64,000 bases of DNA from Pseudomonadales bacterium. GTDB taxonomy: Bacteria; Pseudomonadota; Gammaproteobacteria; Pseudomonadales; Azotimanducaceae. Positions 31,853-43,261 of the stretch are shown piece by piece (within the stretch, counting starts at the first letter, position 1; each line of letters starts with the position of its first letter). Below the pieces are notes generated by a model. The model saw only the letters and a list, made by a program, of their open reading frames with translations, made no database searches and was not told the origin of the DNA. The stretch spans positions 1 through 64,000 of the forward strand of contig JAKUTH010000005.1 of NCBI GenBank assembly GCA_022448085.1. Direction: 5' to 3'. The translations under genes and the position numbers were made by a program.

Positions 31853-33760
31853 TTAAGTTTCCTCTAGAGGATCGCCGACGGAACCTTCTTGACTGTTTTT
31901 GTTGTTATTGGTTCCCGATGTATTAACGCCTTCATCGGGTGCTCTAGGCTTTGCACCCGCCATTATATCCCCAGCTTGGGCCGGCGATAACGTCTCGTAT
32001 TCCATCAGGGCATCGGCCATTGCGTGGAGTTTCTCTACGTTGTCTTGCAGAATCTTTTTCGCTCTTTTATAGCAATCATCGATAATTTTTCTGACCTCTT
32101 CGTCAATTTCCCTGGCGGTCTGCGAAGAAATCGATTTCGATTGCGAACCAGCGGACATGCCCAGAAACACTTCTCCTTCTTCATCGTCATATTTCACTGG
32201 GCCCATCCTTTCCGATAGCCCCCATTTAGTAACCATATTACGTGCGAGCTGAGTAGCTCGCTCTATATCGTTGGATGCTCCAGTGGTTACCCCATCCGCA
32301 CCACTTATCAATTCCTCCGCAATACGACCGCCCAGTAAAGAGCAAATTTGGGACTCTACCGACCGCCGACTGTGGCTATAACGATCCTCCTCTGGCAAAA
32401 ACATGGTGACACCGAGTGCTCGACCTCGAGGAACGATGGTAATTTTGTATAGTTGATCGTGATCGGGGACCGTATATCCAACTATCGCATGCCCAGCCTC
32501 GTGATACGCCGTATTCCGTTTTTCTTTCTCGGACATCACCATCGACTTACGTTCCGCGCCCATCATGACTTTATCTTTCGCTTTTTCGAATTCCTCCATT
32601 TCAACCAACCGTTTACCGCCACGGGCAGCAAAAAGTGCGGCTTCATTAACAATATTTTCCAGGTCGGCGCCAGAAAAGCCCGGGGTTCCACGTGCCAAAA
32701 TCGACGGTTCAACGTCATCTGCAATCGGAACTTTCCGCATGTGAACATTCAATATTTGTTCTCGCCCTCGAATATCCGGCAAGGAGACAACGACCTGTCG
32801 ATCAAAACGTCCTGGCCTCAACAAAGCTGGGTCAAGGACATCTGGCCTATTCGTCGCAGCAATGACGATGACGCCATTATTAGGTTCAAATCCATCCATC
32901 TCGACCAACAGTTGATTGAGCGTTTGTTCGCGCTCATCGTGACCGCCACCCAAGCCCGCTCCCCGATGGCGGCCCACCGCGTCGATTTCATCAATAAAAA
33001 TGATGCACGGAGCTTGTTTCTTGCCCTGTTCAAACATATCGCGTACGCGAGAGGCACCGACACCGACAAACATCTCGACAAAGTCCGAGCCAGATATCGT
33101 AAAAAAGGGAACTTTTGCTTCGCCGGCTATTGCCTTAGCAAGCAGGGTCTTTCCCGTTCCCGGCGCGCCAACCATTAGCGTGCCGCGAGGAATACGACCA
33201 CCCAACCGCTGAAACTTACCGGGGTCCATGAGAAACTCAACAAGCTCCTGGACTTCTTCCTTAGCTTCGTCCACGCCTGCAACATCAGCAAACGTAGTCT
33301 TGATCTGATCTTCAGCCAGCAAGCGGGCTTTACTTTTGCCAAACGCCATGGGACCGCCTCGGCCCCCAACTCCACCCTGCATTTGCCTCATAAAAAGCAT
33401 GAAGACAGCTATAATGATCAGGATAGGAAAGCTTGCGATCAGTAGCTGAGTCCAAAATCCTTCGGTTTCGGCTTCTTTCCCCACGATCTCGACGTCGTGT
33501 TCCATCAAATCGTCTAATAGTCTCGGGTCCGGCGCTGGGATAATGACCTTAAAACGAGAAGTATCCTTCCGAAGCACCGTTAGGTATTCATGCTGACCAT
33601 CGAATTCGACCTGGCGAACCTCATTACGATTTACCTGTTCGATAAAGTCGGAGTAGCTGATTTCCTGTGGCTCACTCACCCCGCTAAAATTATTAAACAC
33701 GGTCAGTAGGACGGCGGCGATAATTAGCCAAAGCAGGATATTTTTTCCCATATCGTTCAA
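31853..33760 (-). CDS. ftsH: ATP-dependent zinc metalloprotease FtsH
   Basis: FtsH is the membrane AAA+ protease that degrades misassembled membrane proteins and, in enteric bacteria, sigma-32 and LpxC. The 635-residue protein has two N-terminal membrane segments flanking a periplasmic domain (~residues 5-22 and ~105-123). It has Walker A GAPGTGKT, Walker B IIFIDEID, the second region of homology, and the zinc motif HEAGH. The start is TTG with AGGAGG 7 nt upstream, which decides it over the ATG three codons later. rlmE, the usual partner upstream, is absent. Confidence 0.96.
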   Translation of the reverse strand: MNDMGKNILLWLIIAAVLLTVFNNFSGVSEPQEISYSDFIEQVNRNEVRQVEFDGQHEYLTVLRKDTSRFKVIIPAPDPRLLDDLMEHDVEIVGKEAETEGFWTQLLIASFPILIIIAVFMLFMRQMQGGVGGRGGPMAFGKSKARLLAEDQIKTTFADVAGVDEAKEEVQELVEFLMDPGKFQRLGGRIPRGTLMVGAPGTGKTLLAKAIAGEAKVPFFTISGSDFVEMFVGVGASRVRDMFEQGKKQAPCIIFIDEIDAVGRHRGAGLGGGHDEREQTLNQLLVEMDGFEPNNGVIVIAATNRPDVLDPALLRPGRFDRQVVVSLPDIRGREQILNVHMRKVPIADDVEPSILARGTPGFSGADLENIVNEAALFAARGGKRLVEMEEFEKAKDKVMMGAERKSMVMSEKEKRNTAYHEAGHAIVGYTVPDHDQLYKITIVPRGRALGVTMFLPEEDRYSHSRRSVESQICSLLGGRIAEELISGADGVTTGASNDIERATQLARNMVTKWGLSERMGPVKYDDEEGEVFLGMSAGSQSKSISSQTAREIDEEVRKIIDDCYKRAKKILQDNVEKLHAMADALMEYETLSPAQAGDIMAGAKPRAPDEGVNTSGTNNNKNSQEGSVGDPLEET

Positions 33761-33847
33761 AGACTTATCCTCCTAGCACGCGGTACCAGGACGCCACTTT
33801 CCGGGCCCATTAGACTACACCAGGTAAGTAGCTCCGGCTATCAAGCA

Positions 33848-33877
33848 ATATTTGGGCGGAATGAGACTTTACAAGTG
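33848..33877 (-). promoter_or_regulatory. Possible sigma-32-type promoter of ftsH
   Basis: On the minus strand CACTTGTAA (33869-33877) is followed after 12 nt by CCCAAATAT (33848-33856). This resembles the heat-shock pattern CTTGAAA with CCCCATAT, with one mismatch in the -35. ftsH is a sigma-32 target in E. coli, which is why I list it. The leader to the TTG start would be about 85 nt. Confidence 0.4.
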
Positions 33878-33960
33878 GTAGATTATTCTCAGCCAGATAA
33901 AAACCATGTCGGTTCGTCCCTGCGACTTCGACACGTAATTTTCACCAACATACGCAGATC

Positions 33961-34257
33961 ATGGATACAAAAGTACTAAAGGCTATTGCACATCATCTCG
34001 ATCCAATCGTAACCATTGGTAGCGCAGGATTATCAACTAGCGTCATTGCCGAATTGAAACGGGCCATCTCAGATCACGAATTGATCAAGATACGGTTGAA
34101 CGTTGGAGATAGAAAATTTCGACGCGAACTCGCCAACGAGGTCGCACAACTGCTATGCGCAAAGTTGGTTCAGCAAATAGGGAAGGTCTTCGTGGTGTAT
34201 CGCCCTAACGAGCAAACTTGCCCCGCTCTATCAAACATCACGCGTTTTGGGCATTAA
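33961..34257 (+). CDS. yhbY: YhbY, CRS1-YhbY domain RNA-binding protein
   Basis: YhbY is a small KH-like RNA-binding protein associated with pre-50S particles. The 98-residue product shows LKAIAHHLDPIVTIGSAGLS, an ELIKIRL strand, and VFVVYRP near the C-terminus. It lies on the opposite strand between greA and ftsH, exactly as in enteric bacteria and Pseudomonas. Confidence 0.9.
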   Translation: MDTKVLKAIAHHLDPIVTIGSAGLSTSVIAELKRAISDHELIKIRLNVGDRKFRRELANEVAQLLCAKLVQQIGKVFVVYRPNEQTCPALSNITRFGH

Positions 34258-34275
34258 CTACACAAAAACCTAGCT

Positions 34276-34749
34276 TCAAAGATGTTCAACAGTATCGACT
34301 TCGTATTCGCGCTCACCATCGGGCGATTTTACGACCACGGTATCGCCGAGATTTTTACCCACCATCGCCCTCGCCATCGGAGATAACACCGAGATCTTAT
34401 CTTCTTTAATGTCAGCTTCATCTTCTCCGACGATTTTGTATCTCACTTCCTGATCACTACCTTGTTCCACCAACGTCACGGTACAGCCAAATACAATTTT
34501 TCCGCTTGGGCTGATCTTTGTTACGTCGATAACTTGAGCATCACTAAGCTTGGCTTCAATCTCTTGTATTCGCCCTTCCGTAAAGCCCTGTTGCTCTTTA
34601 GCCGCGTGATATTCAGCATTCTCACGCAAATCGCCATGCTCTCGAGCCTCGGCAATCGAGCGAGTCACAGACGGCCGCACAACGCGTTTGAGATGGGTCA
34701 ATTCTTCTCTCAGTTTCGCAGCACCCTCCACGGTCATGGGCGTAGTCAC
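34276..34749 (-). CDS. greA: Transcription elongation factor GreA
   Basis: GreA rescues backtracked RNA polymerase by stimulating transcript cleavage. The 157-residue protein has the coiled-coil N-terminus [18 protein letters not shown]. It has the acidic tip [16 protein letters not shown] and the FKBP-like C-terminal domain ending in the conserved GEREYEV segment. The GTG start overlaps the carB stop (GTGA), so greA is translationally coupled to carB. Confidence 0.95.
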   Translation of the reverse strand: MTTPMTVEGAAKLREELTHLKRVVRPSVTRSIAEAREHGDLRENAEYHAAKEQQGFTEGRIQEIEAKLSDAQVIDVTKISPSGKIVFGCTVTLVEQGSDQEVRYKIVGEDEADIKEDKISVLSPMARAMVGKNLGDTVVVKSPDGEREYEVDTVEHL

Positions 34750-37700
34750 GCTTGCAGTCCTCGGTGTATTTCCTGAAGGCTTCGAACCCGATTGCTATTC
34801 CCATGTCGCATCGCAATACAGAAAGCTTCGCCGCCCGCAAGAGTCGTGGTGTAGCACACTTTATGACGTAGCGCGAGACGCCTAATAACCGCCGAGTCAA
34901 TAATCGCCTGGCGGCCTTCCGTGGTATTAACAATCAATGTTGGTGGGTCATTCTTTATAAGGTCTGTTACGTCCGGTCGTCCTTCCGTAACTTTGTTGAC
35001 TACTGCAGTACTTACGCCAGAATCCCTCAGAGTTTTTGCAGTTCCCCTTGTAGCAACAATCTCAAATCCCAAAGCCGTTAATTGCCTAGCGACCTCAGCT
35101 ACATACGGCCGATCTGATTTCTTAACGCTCATGAAAGCCAACCCACCCTTAGGCAAAATTTCTCCCGCAGCTAACGTAGCCTTGGCGAAAGCCTCGCCGA
35201 ACGAGTCACCAATCCCCATGACTTCTCCAGTCGATTTCATTTCTGGTCCGAGGATCGGATCGACCCCAGGGAATTTGGTAAACGGGAACACAGACTCCTT
35301 AACGGAGTAGTGGACAGGGACAATTTCTTCTGTAAATCCTTGAGCTTCCAAGCTTTCGCCAACCATACAACGAGCCGCGATTTTGGCGAGCGAGACCCCA
35401 ATCGATTTCGAAACAAATGGCACAGTACGTGACGCCCTTGGATTGACTTCTAGTACATAGACCTTTCCATCTTGAACCGCCATTTGAACGTTCATTAACC
35501 CAACAACGCCCAGTTCCAGTGCCAGCGATTCCACCTGATCTCGTATTTCGCGTTGAATACCGAAATCGAGACGATATGGCGGTAGTGAGCAAGCCGAATC
35601 GCCGGAGTGCACGCCCGCTTGTTCGATATGTTGCATGATGGCACCAATCACGACTCGTTCCCCATCACATACGGCGTCTACGTCGACCTCCACGGCTTGA
35701 TCCAAGAATCGATCAAGTAGCACGGGTGATGCGTTAGATACTTGAAACGCAGATTCCATATATCGTTGGAGATCTTGCTGACCGTATACGATCTCCATAG
35801 CACGGCCACCTAAGACGTACGACGGTCGAACAACAATCGGATAGCCGATCTCATTTGCGGCTCGCGCTGCGCTAGCTGGTTCACTGACGGTACGGTTCGG
35901 CGGTTGCCTCAATGCAACTTTATCGATCATCGCCTGAAACCGTTCCCGATTTTCAGCTCGATCTATCGCATCCGCGCTCGTCCCGAGAATTGGCACGCCC
36001 GCGGTCTCGAGCTGATCAACTAACTTGAGAGGGGTCTGACCTCCAAATTGGACAATGACACCGTGAGGTTTCTCTACTTCAACAATGGCAAGTACGTCCT
36101 CCAAAGTCACCGGCTCAAAATAGAGACGGTCTGACGTGTCATAGTCAGTCGAAACGGTTTCGGGATTACAATTCACCATAATCGTTTCGTATCCGTCTTC
36201 ACGCAATGCCATCGCCGCGTGGACACAGCAATAATCAAACTCGATGCCCTGACCGATCCGGTTCGGACCGCCGCCCAAAACCATGATTTTTCGCTCTTTC
36301 GTCGGTTGCGCCTCACACTCTTCTTCGTAGGTCGAATACATGTAGGCAGTCGCAGCCTCGAATTCAGCGGCGCAAGTATCAACTCGTTTATAAACTGGGC
36401 TGACCCCAAGTGACTTACGATATTCCCTAAATTCTTCCTCCGAGCATCTAAATATCGACGCCAGGCGGACGTCAGAAAAACCATCTCTCTTCAATAGGCG
36501 GACATGGGCTTCTGTAAGATTTCTCAGATCCTGACCGTTAAGCGACTTCTCCGTTCGAACAAGGTCTTCAATATGGGCCAGAAACCACTTGTCGATGCCC
36601 GTGGCGTCCGCAATTTCTCCGATGGTCATTCCCTCGCGGAAAGCATCCGCGACAAACCAAATCCGCTCCGCTCCTGCCTGTCTTAATTCGAGAGTAAGGA
36701 TCGATACCCGTTCGTCGTCATTCGGGGAGAGAATCGGATCTAAGCCCATCACTCCGGTCTCGAGGCCTCTCAAAGCTTTCTGGAAAGATTCTTTGAAAGT
36801 ACGCCCGATCGCCATAACTTCGCCGACGGATTTCATCTGGGTCGTTAGTCGATTTTCGGCTTGACTGAATTTCTCAAAAGTAAAACGCGGCACCTTAGTC
36901 ACTACGTAATCGATCGAAGGTTCAAACGAAGCGGGCGTTGCTCCGGTGATATCGTTAATCAGCTCGTCCAGGGTATACCCGACCGCTAACTTAGCCGCGA
37001 CCTTGGCGATCGGAAATCCCGTTGCTTTCGAAGCAAGAGCCGACGATCGCGATACTCGCGGGTTCATTTCAATAACGACCATCCGACCTGAATCTGGGTC
37101 GAGCGCGAATTGAACGTTTGAACCCCCCGTATCAACACCGATTTCCCGTAACACAGCGATCGATGCGTTACGCATCAATTGATATTCCTTGTCGGTCAGT
37201 GTTTGTGCAGGTGCCACCGTGATCGAATCACCGGTATGAATTCCCATCGGATCAACATTTTCGATTGAACAAACGATGATGCAGTTGTCGGCACGATCAC
37301 GTACAACCTCCATCTCAAATTCTTTCCATCCCAACAGTGATTCATCGATCAATAACTCGCTGGTCGGCGAAAGATCTAAGCCCCCTGCACATATCTCGAT
37401 AAATTCCTCGCGGTTGTATGCAACACCGCCGCCACTTCCACCCAAAGTAAAGGAAGGTCTAATGATGCAGGGGAATCCGAGCCGGCTCTGGACCTGAAGC
37501 GCTTCTTCCAAGCTATGTGCGCTCGCGGAGCGGGGAGTTTCTAACCCAATCCGCCGCATGGCGCGATCAAAACGCTCTCTATCTTCCGCTTTGTCAATCG
37601 CATCGTGACTGGCACCAATGAGTTCAACATTGTGAGCGTCAAGGACTCCTTCACGAACGAGATCAAGCGCACAATTGAGTCCGGTCTGGCCGCCCATGGT

Positions 37701-37964
37701 AGGTAACAACGCCTCCGGTTTTTCCCGAGCAATGATCTCAGCAACAGTTTTCCACTCCACCGGCTCTATGTATGTTGCATCTGCCATCGTAGGATCCGTC
37801 ATTATCGTCGCCGGATTCGAATTGACCAACACGACCCGATATCCCTCGCTGCGAAGAGCTTTGCATGCCTGCGCACCGGAATAATCAAATTCGCAAGCCT
37901 GCCCGATGACGATTGGGCCGGCGCCGATGATAAGCACAGACTCTATATCCTCGCGCTTAGGCAT
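34746..37964 (-). CDS. carB: Carbamoyl-phosphate synthase large subunit
   Basis: CarB makes carbamoyl phosphate from bicarbonate, ATP and ammonia passed from CarA, for arginine and pyrimidine synthesis. The 1072-residue protein holds two homologous ATP-grasp halves. Each has a VRPS(Y/F) block, and the two [31 protein letters not shown] segments mark the half starts. The C-terminal MGS-like allosteric domain begins near residue 940. It overlaps carA by 8 bp. Confidence 0.97.
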   Translation of the reverse strand: MPKREDIESVLIIGAGPIVIGQACEFDYSGAQACKALRSEGYRVVLVNSNPATIMTDPTMADATYIEPVEWKTVAEIIAREKPEALLPTMGGQTGLNCALDLVREGVLDAHNVELIGASHDAIDKAEDRERFDRAMRRIGLETPRSASAHSLEEALQVQSRLGFPCIIRPSFTLGGSGGGVAYNREEFIEICAGGLDLSPTSELLIDESLLGWKEFEMEVVRDRADNCIIVCSIENVDPMGIHTGDSITVAPAQTLTDKEYQLMRNASIAVLREIGVDTGGSNVQFALDPDSGRMVVIEMNPRVSRSSALASKATGFPIAKVAAKLAVGYTLDELINDITGATPASFEPSIDYVVTKVPRFTFEKFSQAENRLTTQMKSVGEVMAIGRTFKESFQKALRGLETGVMGLDPILSPNDDERVSILTLELRQAGAERIWFVADAFREGMTIGEIADATGIDKWFLAHIEDLVRTEKSLNGQDLRNLTEAHVRLLKRDGFSDVRLASIFRCSEEEFREYRKSLGVSPVYKRVDTCAAEFEAATAYMYSTYEEECEAQPTKERKIMVLGGGPNRIGQGIEFDYCCVHAAMALREDGYETIMVNCNPETVSTDYDTSDRLYFEPVTLEDVLAIVEVEKPHGVIVQFGGQTPLKLVDQLETAGVPILGTSADAIDRAENRERFQAMIDKVALRQPPNRTVSEPASAARAANEIGYPIVVRPSYVLGGRAMEIVYGQQDLQRYMESAFQVSNASPVLLDRFLDQAVEVDVDAVCDGERVVIGAIMQHIEQAGVHSGDSACSLPPYRLDFGIQREIRDQVESLALELGVVGLMNVQMAVQDGKVYVLEVNPRASRTVPFVSKSIGVSLAKIAARCMVGESLEAQGFTEEIVPVHYSVKESVFPFTKFPGVDPILGPEMKSTGEVMGIGDSFGEAFAKATLAAGEILPKGGLAFMSVKKSDRPYVAEVARQLTALGFEIVATRGTAKTLRDSGVSTAVVNKVTEGRPDVTDLIKNDPPTLIVNTTEGRQAIIDSAVIRRLALRHKVCYTTTLAGGEAFCIAMRHGNSNRVRSLQEIHRGLQA

Positions 37965-39099
37965 GAGCGCCCTCGTTCTTGTAATCAGACATCATTTGGA
38001 CAAATCGATCGAAAAGATAGGCGCAGTCCTGCGGTCCTGGGCTAGCTTCCGGGTGGCCTTGAAAACCGAACGCCGGTTTGTCCGTTCTGGCTAACCCTTG
38101 GAGAGACTCGTCGAAGAGCGACACGTGCGTAACCTCTAGATTTTTCGGCAAAGAGTCCCCGTCTACGGCGAAACCGTGGTTCTGGCTGGTGATGATGACG
38201 CGACCCGTCGATAAATCCTGAACTGGGTGATTTGCACCGTGATGGCCATGCGTCATCTTGACTGTCCTTGCATCGCTCGCCAAAGCCAGTAATTGACAGC
38301 CGAGGCAAATTCCAAACAACGGAAGTCCTATCTCTAAGAATTTCCTTATCGCGGCAATCGCGTAATCGCAAGGGTCGGGATCGCCCGGACCGTTGGATAG
38401 AAAAACTCCGTCGGGATGCATTGCCATCACAGCTTCGGCAGACGTCGTTGCTGGTACCAGCGTCACGTCGCATCCTCGATCCGACAAAAGGCGTGAAATC
38501 GCGTGTTTTACACCAAAGTCATAGGCAACGACCTTATGGACAAAAGGCTCTGATTCAGCATAACCCTCGCCTAAACGCCAACTGCCACCCCTCCAACTCA
38601 CGACGTCCTGGCGGCTCACCACTTTCGCTAAATCCATCCCAGCTAATCCCGGAAATGCATTCGCCTGAGCGAGAGCTTCATCCTCAGAGACTTCTTCGCC
38701 AGCCATTAAACAACCGGCTAAAGAACCTTTCCGCCGAAGAATTCGAGTTAGTCTGCGCGTATCGATCCCGTCGATAGCGACGACTTCTTTATCTCGCAGA
38801 AAATCAGTAAGCGATTGACTGGCCCTCCAACTACTTACCTCGACCGGGAGATCGCGTATCACCAAGCCGTCTGCCCATACGCGGTCGGACTCCATGTCCT
38901 CCTCATTCGTTCCGGTATTTCCGATATGGGGATACGTGAGGGTAATAATTTGGCGGGCATAAGACGGGTCGGTAAGAATTTCTTGATAACCGGTCATCGC
39001 CGTATTGAAGACGACTTCTCCGGTTGCCGTGCCAGGAATACCAATGGAGCGCCCGCGAAAAACGCTACCGTCTTCAAGTACCAGTATGGCGGGCTTCAC
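37957..39099 (-). CDS. carA: Carbamoyl-phosphate synthase small (glutaminase) subunit
   Basis: CarA hydrolyses glutamine and delivers ammonia to CarB. The protein shows the N-terminal [14 protein letters not shown], the class I amidotransferase nucleophile [12 protein letters not shown], and the HPEASPGP His-Glu pair. I chose the GTG at 39099, which has AGGA 5 nt upstream and matches the family N-terminus. The same frame is open to an ATG at 39144 and would then run through a terminator-like hairpin (see the attenuator entry). Confidence 0.95.
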   Translation of the reverse strand: MKPAILVLEDGSVFRGRSIGIPGTATGEVVFNTAMTGYQEILTDPSYARQIITLTYPHIGNTGTNEEDMESDRVWADGLVIRDLPVEVSSWRASQSLTDFLRDKEVVAIDGIDTRRLTRILRRKGSLAGCLMAGEEVSEDEALAQANAFPGLAGMDLAKVVSRQDVVSWRGGSWRLGEGYAESEPFVHKVVAYDFGVKHAISRLLSDRGCDVTLVPATTSAEAVMAMHPDGVFLSNGPGDPDPCDYAIAAIRKFLEIGLPLFGICLGCQLLALASDARTVKMTHGHHGANHPVQDLSTGRVIITSQNHGFAVDGDSLPKNLEVTHVSLFDESLQGLARTDKPAFGFQGHPEASPGPQDCAYLFDRFVQMMSDYKNEGAHA

Positions 39100-39110
39100 T
39101 TGCTTCCTAT

Positions 39111-39144
39111 AAAAAGGCGGGAAAGACTTCCGCCCTCCCGCCAT
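39111..39144 (-). promoter_or_regulatory. Attenuator candidate in the carA leader
   Basis: On the minus strand GGCGGGA (39136-39142) and TCCCGCC (39116-39122) form a seven-pair stem with a 13-nt loop, followed by five T residues. It ends 11 nt before the carA GTG. An ATG at 39144 opens a frame straight through the hairpin. Its codons over the 3' arm and T-run are pyrimidine-rich and read SFPPFY. The frame joins carA without a stop. This resembles UTP-sensing attenuation of pyrBI. It could also simply terminate dapB transcripts. Confidence 0.6.
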
Positions 39145-39240
39145 AGCTTCGTATCGCCCGACCCGAAATCGAGCGCCAGAATTCTAGCGGCAAACGGGAA
39201 TAATTGCGCGGATCATAGTGTCGTTACCGCAAAAAATGGT

Positions 39241-40050
39241 TCAGAGTCCGAGCACGTTCTCCATGCCAAAAAGACCCCTTTCTTTCATCGCGATCTTATT
39301 AGCAACAAATCGAACGGCCCGAATAGCGCCTGCCGCGAAGTTCGACCGACTTTGTGCTCGGTGTGTAATCTCGATGCGCTCACCCGTTCCTGCAAAGGTC
39401 ACCGTATGTTCTCCGACAACATCTCCGCCACGGGCAGAATGAAATCCAATAGTTGGTTGTGCACGCTCACCGGTGTCGCCAACCCGTCCGTATATCGCGT
39501 CCTTTTCAAGATCGCGCCCGAGAGTCGTCGCAACAATTTCGCCCATCCGAACGGCGGTTCCCGACGGCGCATCAATCTTATGGCGATGGTGCATTTCGTA
39601 TATTTCAATATCGACGGAATCACCCAGAATCTCGGCCGCGGTTTCGATCAAACGAAACGCTACGTTGACTCCAACACTCATATTGGGAGCCATCACAATG
39701 GGTATCGACCCGGCGGCAACCTCGATGTCGCGCACTCCGGAGGCATCGAACCCAGTCGTCCCAATAACCATCCCGAAACTATCCGCGACACCCGTGTCAA
39801 GAAGTCCGAGCGTTGCTGCAGGAATACTAAAATCGACAAGCACGTCAAAAGTCGATCCATCGGTATTCGTTACCACTGGAACACCGATTTCGCCAACCCC
39901 AGCAACCAACCCTGCGTCTTGCCCCAAAAATTCGGAATCCGAACGTTCAAGTGCTACCACAAGCGATAGATCTTTTTCGTCGTCGATGGCTTGCGTCAAC
40001 ATCCGACCCATGCGCCCCGCGGCACCGTTAATTGCAACATCAATAGACAT
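39241..40050 (-). CDS. dapB: 4-hydroxy-tetrahydrodipicolinate reductase
   Basis: DapB reduces the dihydrodipicolinate precursor in lysine and meso-diaminopimelate synthesis. The 269-residue protein has the Rossmann start VAINGAAGRMGRML, the VIGTTGF block, APNMSVGVN, the catalytic EMHHRHKIDAPSGTA, and GEHTVTFAG. It starts 2 bp after dnaJ and is followed by the carA leader. Confidence 0.96.
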   Translation of the reverse strand: MSIDVAINGAAGRMGRMLTQAIDDEKDLSLVVALERSDSEFLGQDAGLVAGVGEIGVPVVTNTDGSTFDVLVDFSIPAATLGLLDTGVADSFGMVIGTTGFDASGVRDIEVAAGSIPIVMAPNMSVGVNVAFRLIETAAEILGDSVDIEIYEMHHRHKIDAPSGTAVRMGEIVATTLGRDLEKDAIYGRVGDTGERAQPTIGFHSARGGDVVGEHTVTFAGTGERIEITHRAQSRSNFAAGAIRAVRFVANKIAMKERGLFGMENVLGL

Positions 40051-40052
40051 GC

Positions 40053-41189
40053 TCAGGTACCCGTCATCCGCTCGACAAAATCGCGCACCGCCCGAAACCA
40101 GGACGTCTCCTTCGGCGAATGCTCGCCCCCATCGTTAGCAAGGCTTTGGTGAAGCTCTTTCAATAGCGTCGCCTGTTGTTCGGATAAGCGCACGGGTGTT
40201 TCAACGACCACCCGGCACAGTAGATCTCCAGTCGCGCCACCACGAACGGGATGCACGCCCTTCCCGCGTAATCGAAACAGCTTACCGGTCTGGGTTTCCG
40301 CAGGCACTCGAAGCTTCACTTTGCCGTCCAGCGTCGGAACCTCTAACTCGCCGCCTAACGCCGCTTGGGTAAACGAGATAGGGACTTGGCAATGCAAATG
40401 ACTACCCTCACGTTCGAATATCGCGTGATCCCTAACATTTATCTGGACGTATAAATCACCAGCAGGTCCACCGTTTGGACCTACCTCGCCTTCGCCAGAG
40501 AGTCGAATTCGATCATCATTGTCGACGCCCCGAGGCACTTCAACGCGGAGAGTCTTCTGCTGTTCCACCCGACCACCGCCACCACACACCCGGCAAGGAT
40601 CGGCAATCACTTTGCCGACACCACCACACCTTGGACACGTCTGTTGAACGGCGAAAATACCACGAGCAATCCTCACTTGACCCGCCCCTGAACATTCCGG
40701 GCAAGTACTCGGCGCCGAACCCGGGGCTGCACCCGAGCCTCCACAGTCACCACACGCGGACATCACTGATGCTCGGATTTCCACGGAATCACCGGCCACC
40801 GCTTGTTCCAGATCGAGATCTAGGAGATAGCGTAAGTCAGCGCCCCTTTGCGCAGCCGTTCTGCCCCGCCTACCTTGAGCCCCGCCAAAGATGTCGCCGA
40901 AGACATCGCCAAAAATATCACCAAAATTCCCGTCAAATCCACCACCCATACCGCCGTTGCGTCCTTCGACGCCGGCATGACCAAACTGATCGTAGGCTTG
41001 ACGTTTTTCGGAGTCAGAAAGGACCTCGTACGCTTCCGATGCGTCCTTGAAACGAACATCGGCATCCGTAGCATCTGGATTTCGATCGGGATGATATTTC
41101 ATTGCGAGACGACGATACGCTTTCTTGATATCGCTATCGCCCGCGCCTCGGTCTACCCCGAGCACTTCGTAGTAATCGCGTTTAGCCAT
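40053..41189 (-). CDS. dnaJ: Chaperone protein DnaJ
   Basis: DnaJ delivers clients to DnaK and stimulates its ATPase. The 378-residue protein has the J domain with the HPD motif (YHPDRNPD), and a Gly/Phe-rich linker ([13 protein letters not shown]). Four zinc-finger repeats follow ([32 protein letters not shown]), then the C-terminal substrate domains. It follows dnaK by 63 bp. Confidence 0.97.
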   Translation of the reverse strand: MAKRDYYEVLGVDRGAGDSDIKKAYRRLAMKYHPDRNPDATDADVRFKDASEAYEVLSDSEKRQAYDQFGHAGVEGRNGGMGGGFDGNFGDIFGDVFGDIFGGAQGRRGRTAAQRGADLRYLLDLDLEQAVAGDSVEIRASVMSACGDCGGSGAAPGSAPSTCPECSGAGQVRIARGIFAVQQTCPRCGGVGKVIADPCRVCGGGGRVEQQKTLRVEVPRGVDNDDRIRLSGEGEVGPNGGPAGDLYVQINVRDHAIFEREGSHLHCQVPISFTQAALGGELEVPTLDGKVKLRVPAETQTGKLFRLRGKGVHPVRGGATGDLLCRVVVETPVRLSEQQATLLKELHQSLANDGGEHSPKETSWFRAVRDFVERMTGT

Positions 41190-41252
41190 GATTCCCCTGA
41201 CCGCGTCCAGCTGAGACCAGCGGCCCCCGAAGGCTGAAGACTACCCTTTCAA

Positions 41253-43169
41253 TTACTTTTCGTCGTCCTTAACTTCTTCGTACTCGGCATCGACAACATC
41301 GTCTGTTTCTGGCGAACCTTCGCCATCACCTTCCGTTGCCCCGGCTGCCGTTTCATTCGCGTACATCTTTTGCGCTAGACCACTCGTAGCTTCGGACAAC
41401 ACTTGTATCGCCGCTTCGATCCGCTCTTTGTCATCGGTCTTACTGGCTTCGTCCAATGATGTCGCTGCAGATTCAATGGCTTCTTTCTCTTCGTCCGTTG
41501 CCTGATCCGCGGCATCGGTGAGCATCTTGCGCGCCGCGTGTGAAAGCCCGTTGGCCTGATTTCGCAAATTGACCAATTCCTCGAATTTCGCATCCTCTTC
41601 CGTGTGCGCTTCAGCGTCCCTCACCATGTCATCGATCTCGTCATCGGAGAGGCCCCCCGACGCCTTGATGACAATCGATTGCTCTTTGCTCGTTGCCGTA
41701 TCTTTGGCCGATACGTTTAGTATGCCGTTGGCATCTATATCGAAGCTGACTTCAATCTGCGGTATGCCGCGAGGAGCGGGCGGAATGTCCGAAAGGTCGA
41801 ATCTACCCAGGGACTTATTCTGGGCAACTTGTTTCCTTTCACCTTGTAATACGTGGATCGTTACCGCAGTTTGATTGTCATCTGCGGTCGAGAAGACCTG
41901 CTGCTTCTTCGCGGGAATGGTGGTGTTTTTGTCAATGAGCGTGCTCATGACTCCTCCCAGCGTTTCGATACCCAGGGATAGCGGCGTTACATCAAGTAGC
42001 AGTACATCTTTAACGTCGCCGGATAGCACGGCTCCTTGGATTGCCGCTCCCACGGCAACGGCTTCATCCGGGTTCACGTCCTTTCTCGGTTCTTTCCCAA
42101 AATATCCACTGACTTTCTCTTGAACCAATGGCATACGGGTCTGTCCGCCGACCAAGATGACTTCATCAATATCACCAACCTTCAAACCCGCATCGTCAAT
42201 CGCCGTCCGGCACGGTCCGATGGTTCTCTCGACTAGATTTTCGACCAACGCTTCCAATTTGGCCCTTGTGACTTTAACCACGAGGTGTTTCGGACCGGTG
42301 TTGTCCGCCGTTATGTACGGCAGGTTGACCTCAGTTTCCTGACTGGTCGAAAGTTCGATCTTGGCCTTCTCCGCTGCTTCTTTTAGTCGTTGTAAAGCTA
42401 ACGGATCACTATGCAGGTCTATCCCATTTTGTACTTTAAATTCATCGGCCAGGTAGTCGATCAACGTAAGGTCGAAATCTTCGCCTCCCAAGAACGTGTC
42501 GCCGTTCGTTGAAAGCACTTCAAACTGATGTTCACCGTCAATTTCGGCAATCTCTATCACCGAAACATCAAAAGTCCCGCCGCCAAGATCGTATACCGCA
42601 ATCTTCGAATCCCCACGCTGCTTATCCATCCCATACGCGAGTGCAGCCGCAGTTGGTTCATTTATGATTCGGCGAACTTCAAGCCCGGCAATCTTGCCGG
42701 CGTCTTTGGTAGCCTGTCGTTGTGAATCATTGAAGTATGCCGGCACGGTGATCACCGCTTCAGTGACCGAATCACCCAGAAATTCTTCGGCAGTCTTTTT
42801 CATTTTCTTGAGAACTTCTGCGGACACTTGCGGCGGCGCAATTTGTTCGTCTTTCGCTTGCACCCAAGCATCGCCATTGCTTGCTTTGACAATTTGATAG
42901 GGGACCATCTTGATGTCCCGCTGCACCACTTCGTCGTCGAACTTGCGTCCGATCAACCGTTTAACAGCAAACAACGTGTGGTCGGGGTTGGTCACGGCCT
43001 GTCGTTTCGCACTTTGTCCAACGAGCACTTCTCCCTTATCCGAATACGCCACAATAGACGGCGTGGTCCGGTCCCCTTCGGCATTCTCGATCACTCGAGC
43101 GTCAGTGCCATCTACAACGGCTACGCACGAATTTGTCGTCCCGAGGTCAATTCCTATAATTTTTGCCAT
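41253..43169 (-). CDS. dnaK: Chaperone protein DnaK (Hsp70)
   Basis: DnaK is the ATP-driven Hsp70 chaperone. The 638-residue protein has [18 protein letters not shown] at the N-terminus, [34 protein letters not shown], the linker before [13 protein letters not shown], and an acidic C-terminus ending EEVKDDEK. A sigma-32-type promoter lies just upstream, in the gap after grpE. Confidence 0.98.
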   Translation of the reverse strand: MAKIIGIDLGTTNSCVAVVDGTDARVIENAEGDRTTPSIVAYSDKGEVLVGQSAKRQAVTNPDHTLFAVKRLIGRKFDDEVVQRDIKMVPYQIVKASNGDAWVQAKDEQIAPPQVSAEVLKKMKKTAEEFLGDSVTEAVITVPAYFNDSQRQATKDAGKIAGLEVRRIINEPTAAALAYGMDKQRGDSKIAVYDLGGGTFDVSVIEIAEIDGEHQFEVLSTNGDTFLGGEDFDLTLIDYLADEFKVQNGIDLHSDPLALQRLKEAAEKAKIELSTSQETEVNLPYITADNTGPKHLVVKVTRAKLEALVENLVERTIGPCRTAIDDAGLKVGDIDEVILVGGQTRMPLVQEKVSGYFGKEPRKDVNPDEAVAVGAAIQGAVLSGDVKDVLLLDVTPLSLGIETLGGVMSTLIDKNTTIPAKKQQVFSTADDNQTAVTIHVLQGERKQVAQNKSLGRFDLSDIPPAPRGIPQIEVSFDIDANGILNVSAKDTATSKEQSIVIKASGGLSDDEIDDMVRDAEAHTEEDAKFEELVNLRNQANGLSHAARKMLTDAADQATDEEKEAIESAATSLDEASKTDDKERIEAAIQVLSEATSGLAQKMYANETAAGATEGDGEGSPETDDVVDAEYEEVKDDEK

Positions 43170-43229
43170 GTTTAACCTATTACTGGCGCCGCTTTCTCAG
43201 CATAACGCTCACGCTTTCTATGAACCTGA

Positions 43230-43260
43230 CATATTGGTCCAATTCCCTAAGTTTCAAGGG
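43230..43260 (-). promoter_or_regulatory. Sigma-32 (heat-shock) promoter of dnaK
   Basis: On the minus strand CCCTTGAAA (43252-43260) matches the sigma-32 -35 consensus. After 13 nt comes ACCAATATG (43230-43238), close to the CCCCATAT -10. The -35 starts right after the grpE stop codon. dnaK-dnaJ can therefore be induced separately from hrcA-grpE. Confidence 0.65.
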
Positions 43261-43261
43261 C

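Noticed and set aside
38815-39969. 384-codon plus-strand frame antisense to carA and dapB
   Set aside because: It is a mirror of two well-conserved genes, spans their boundary and shows no protein-like motif.
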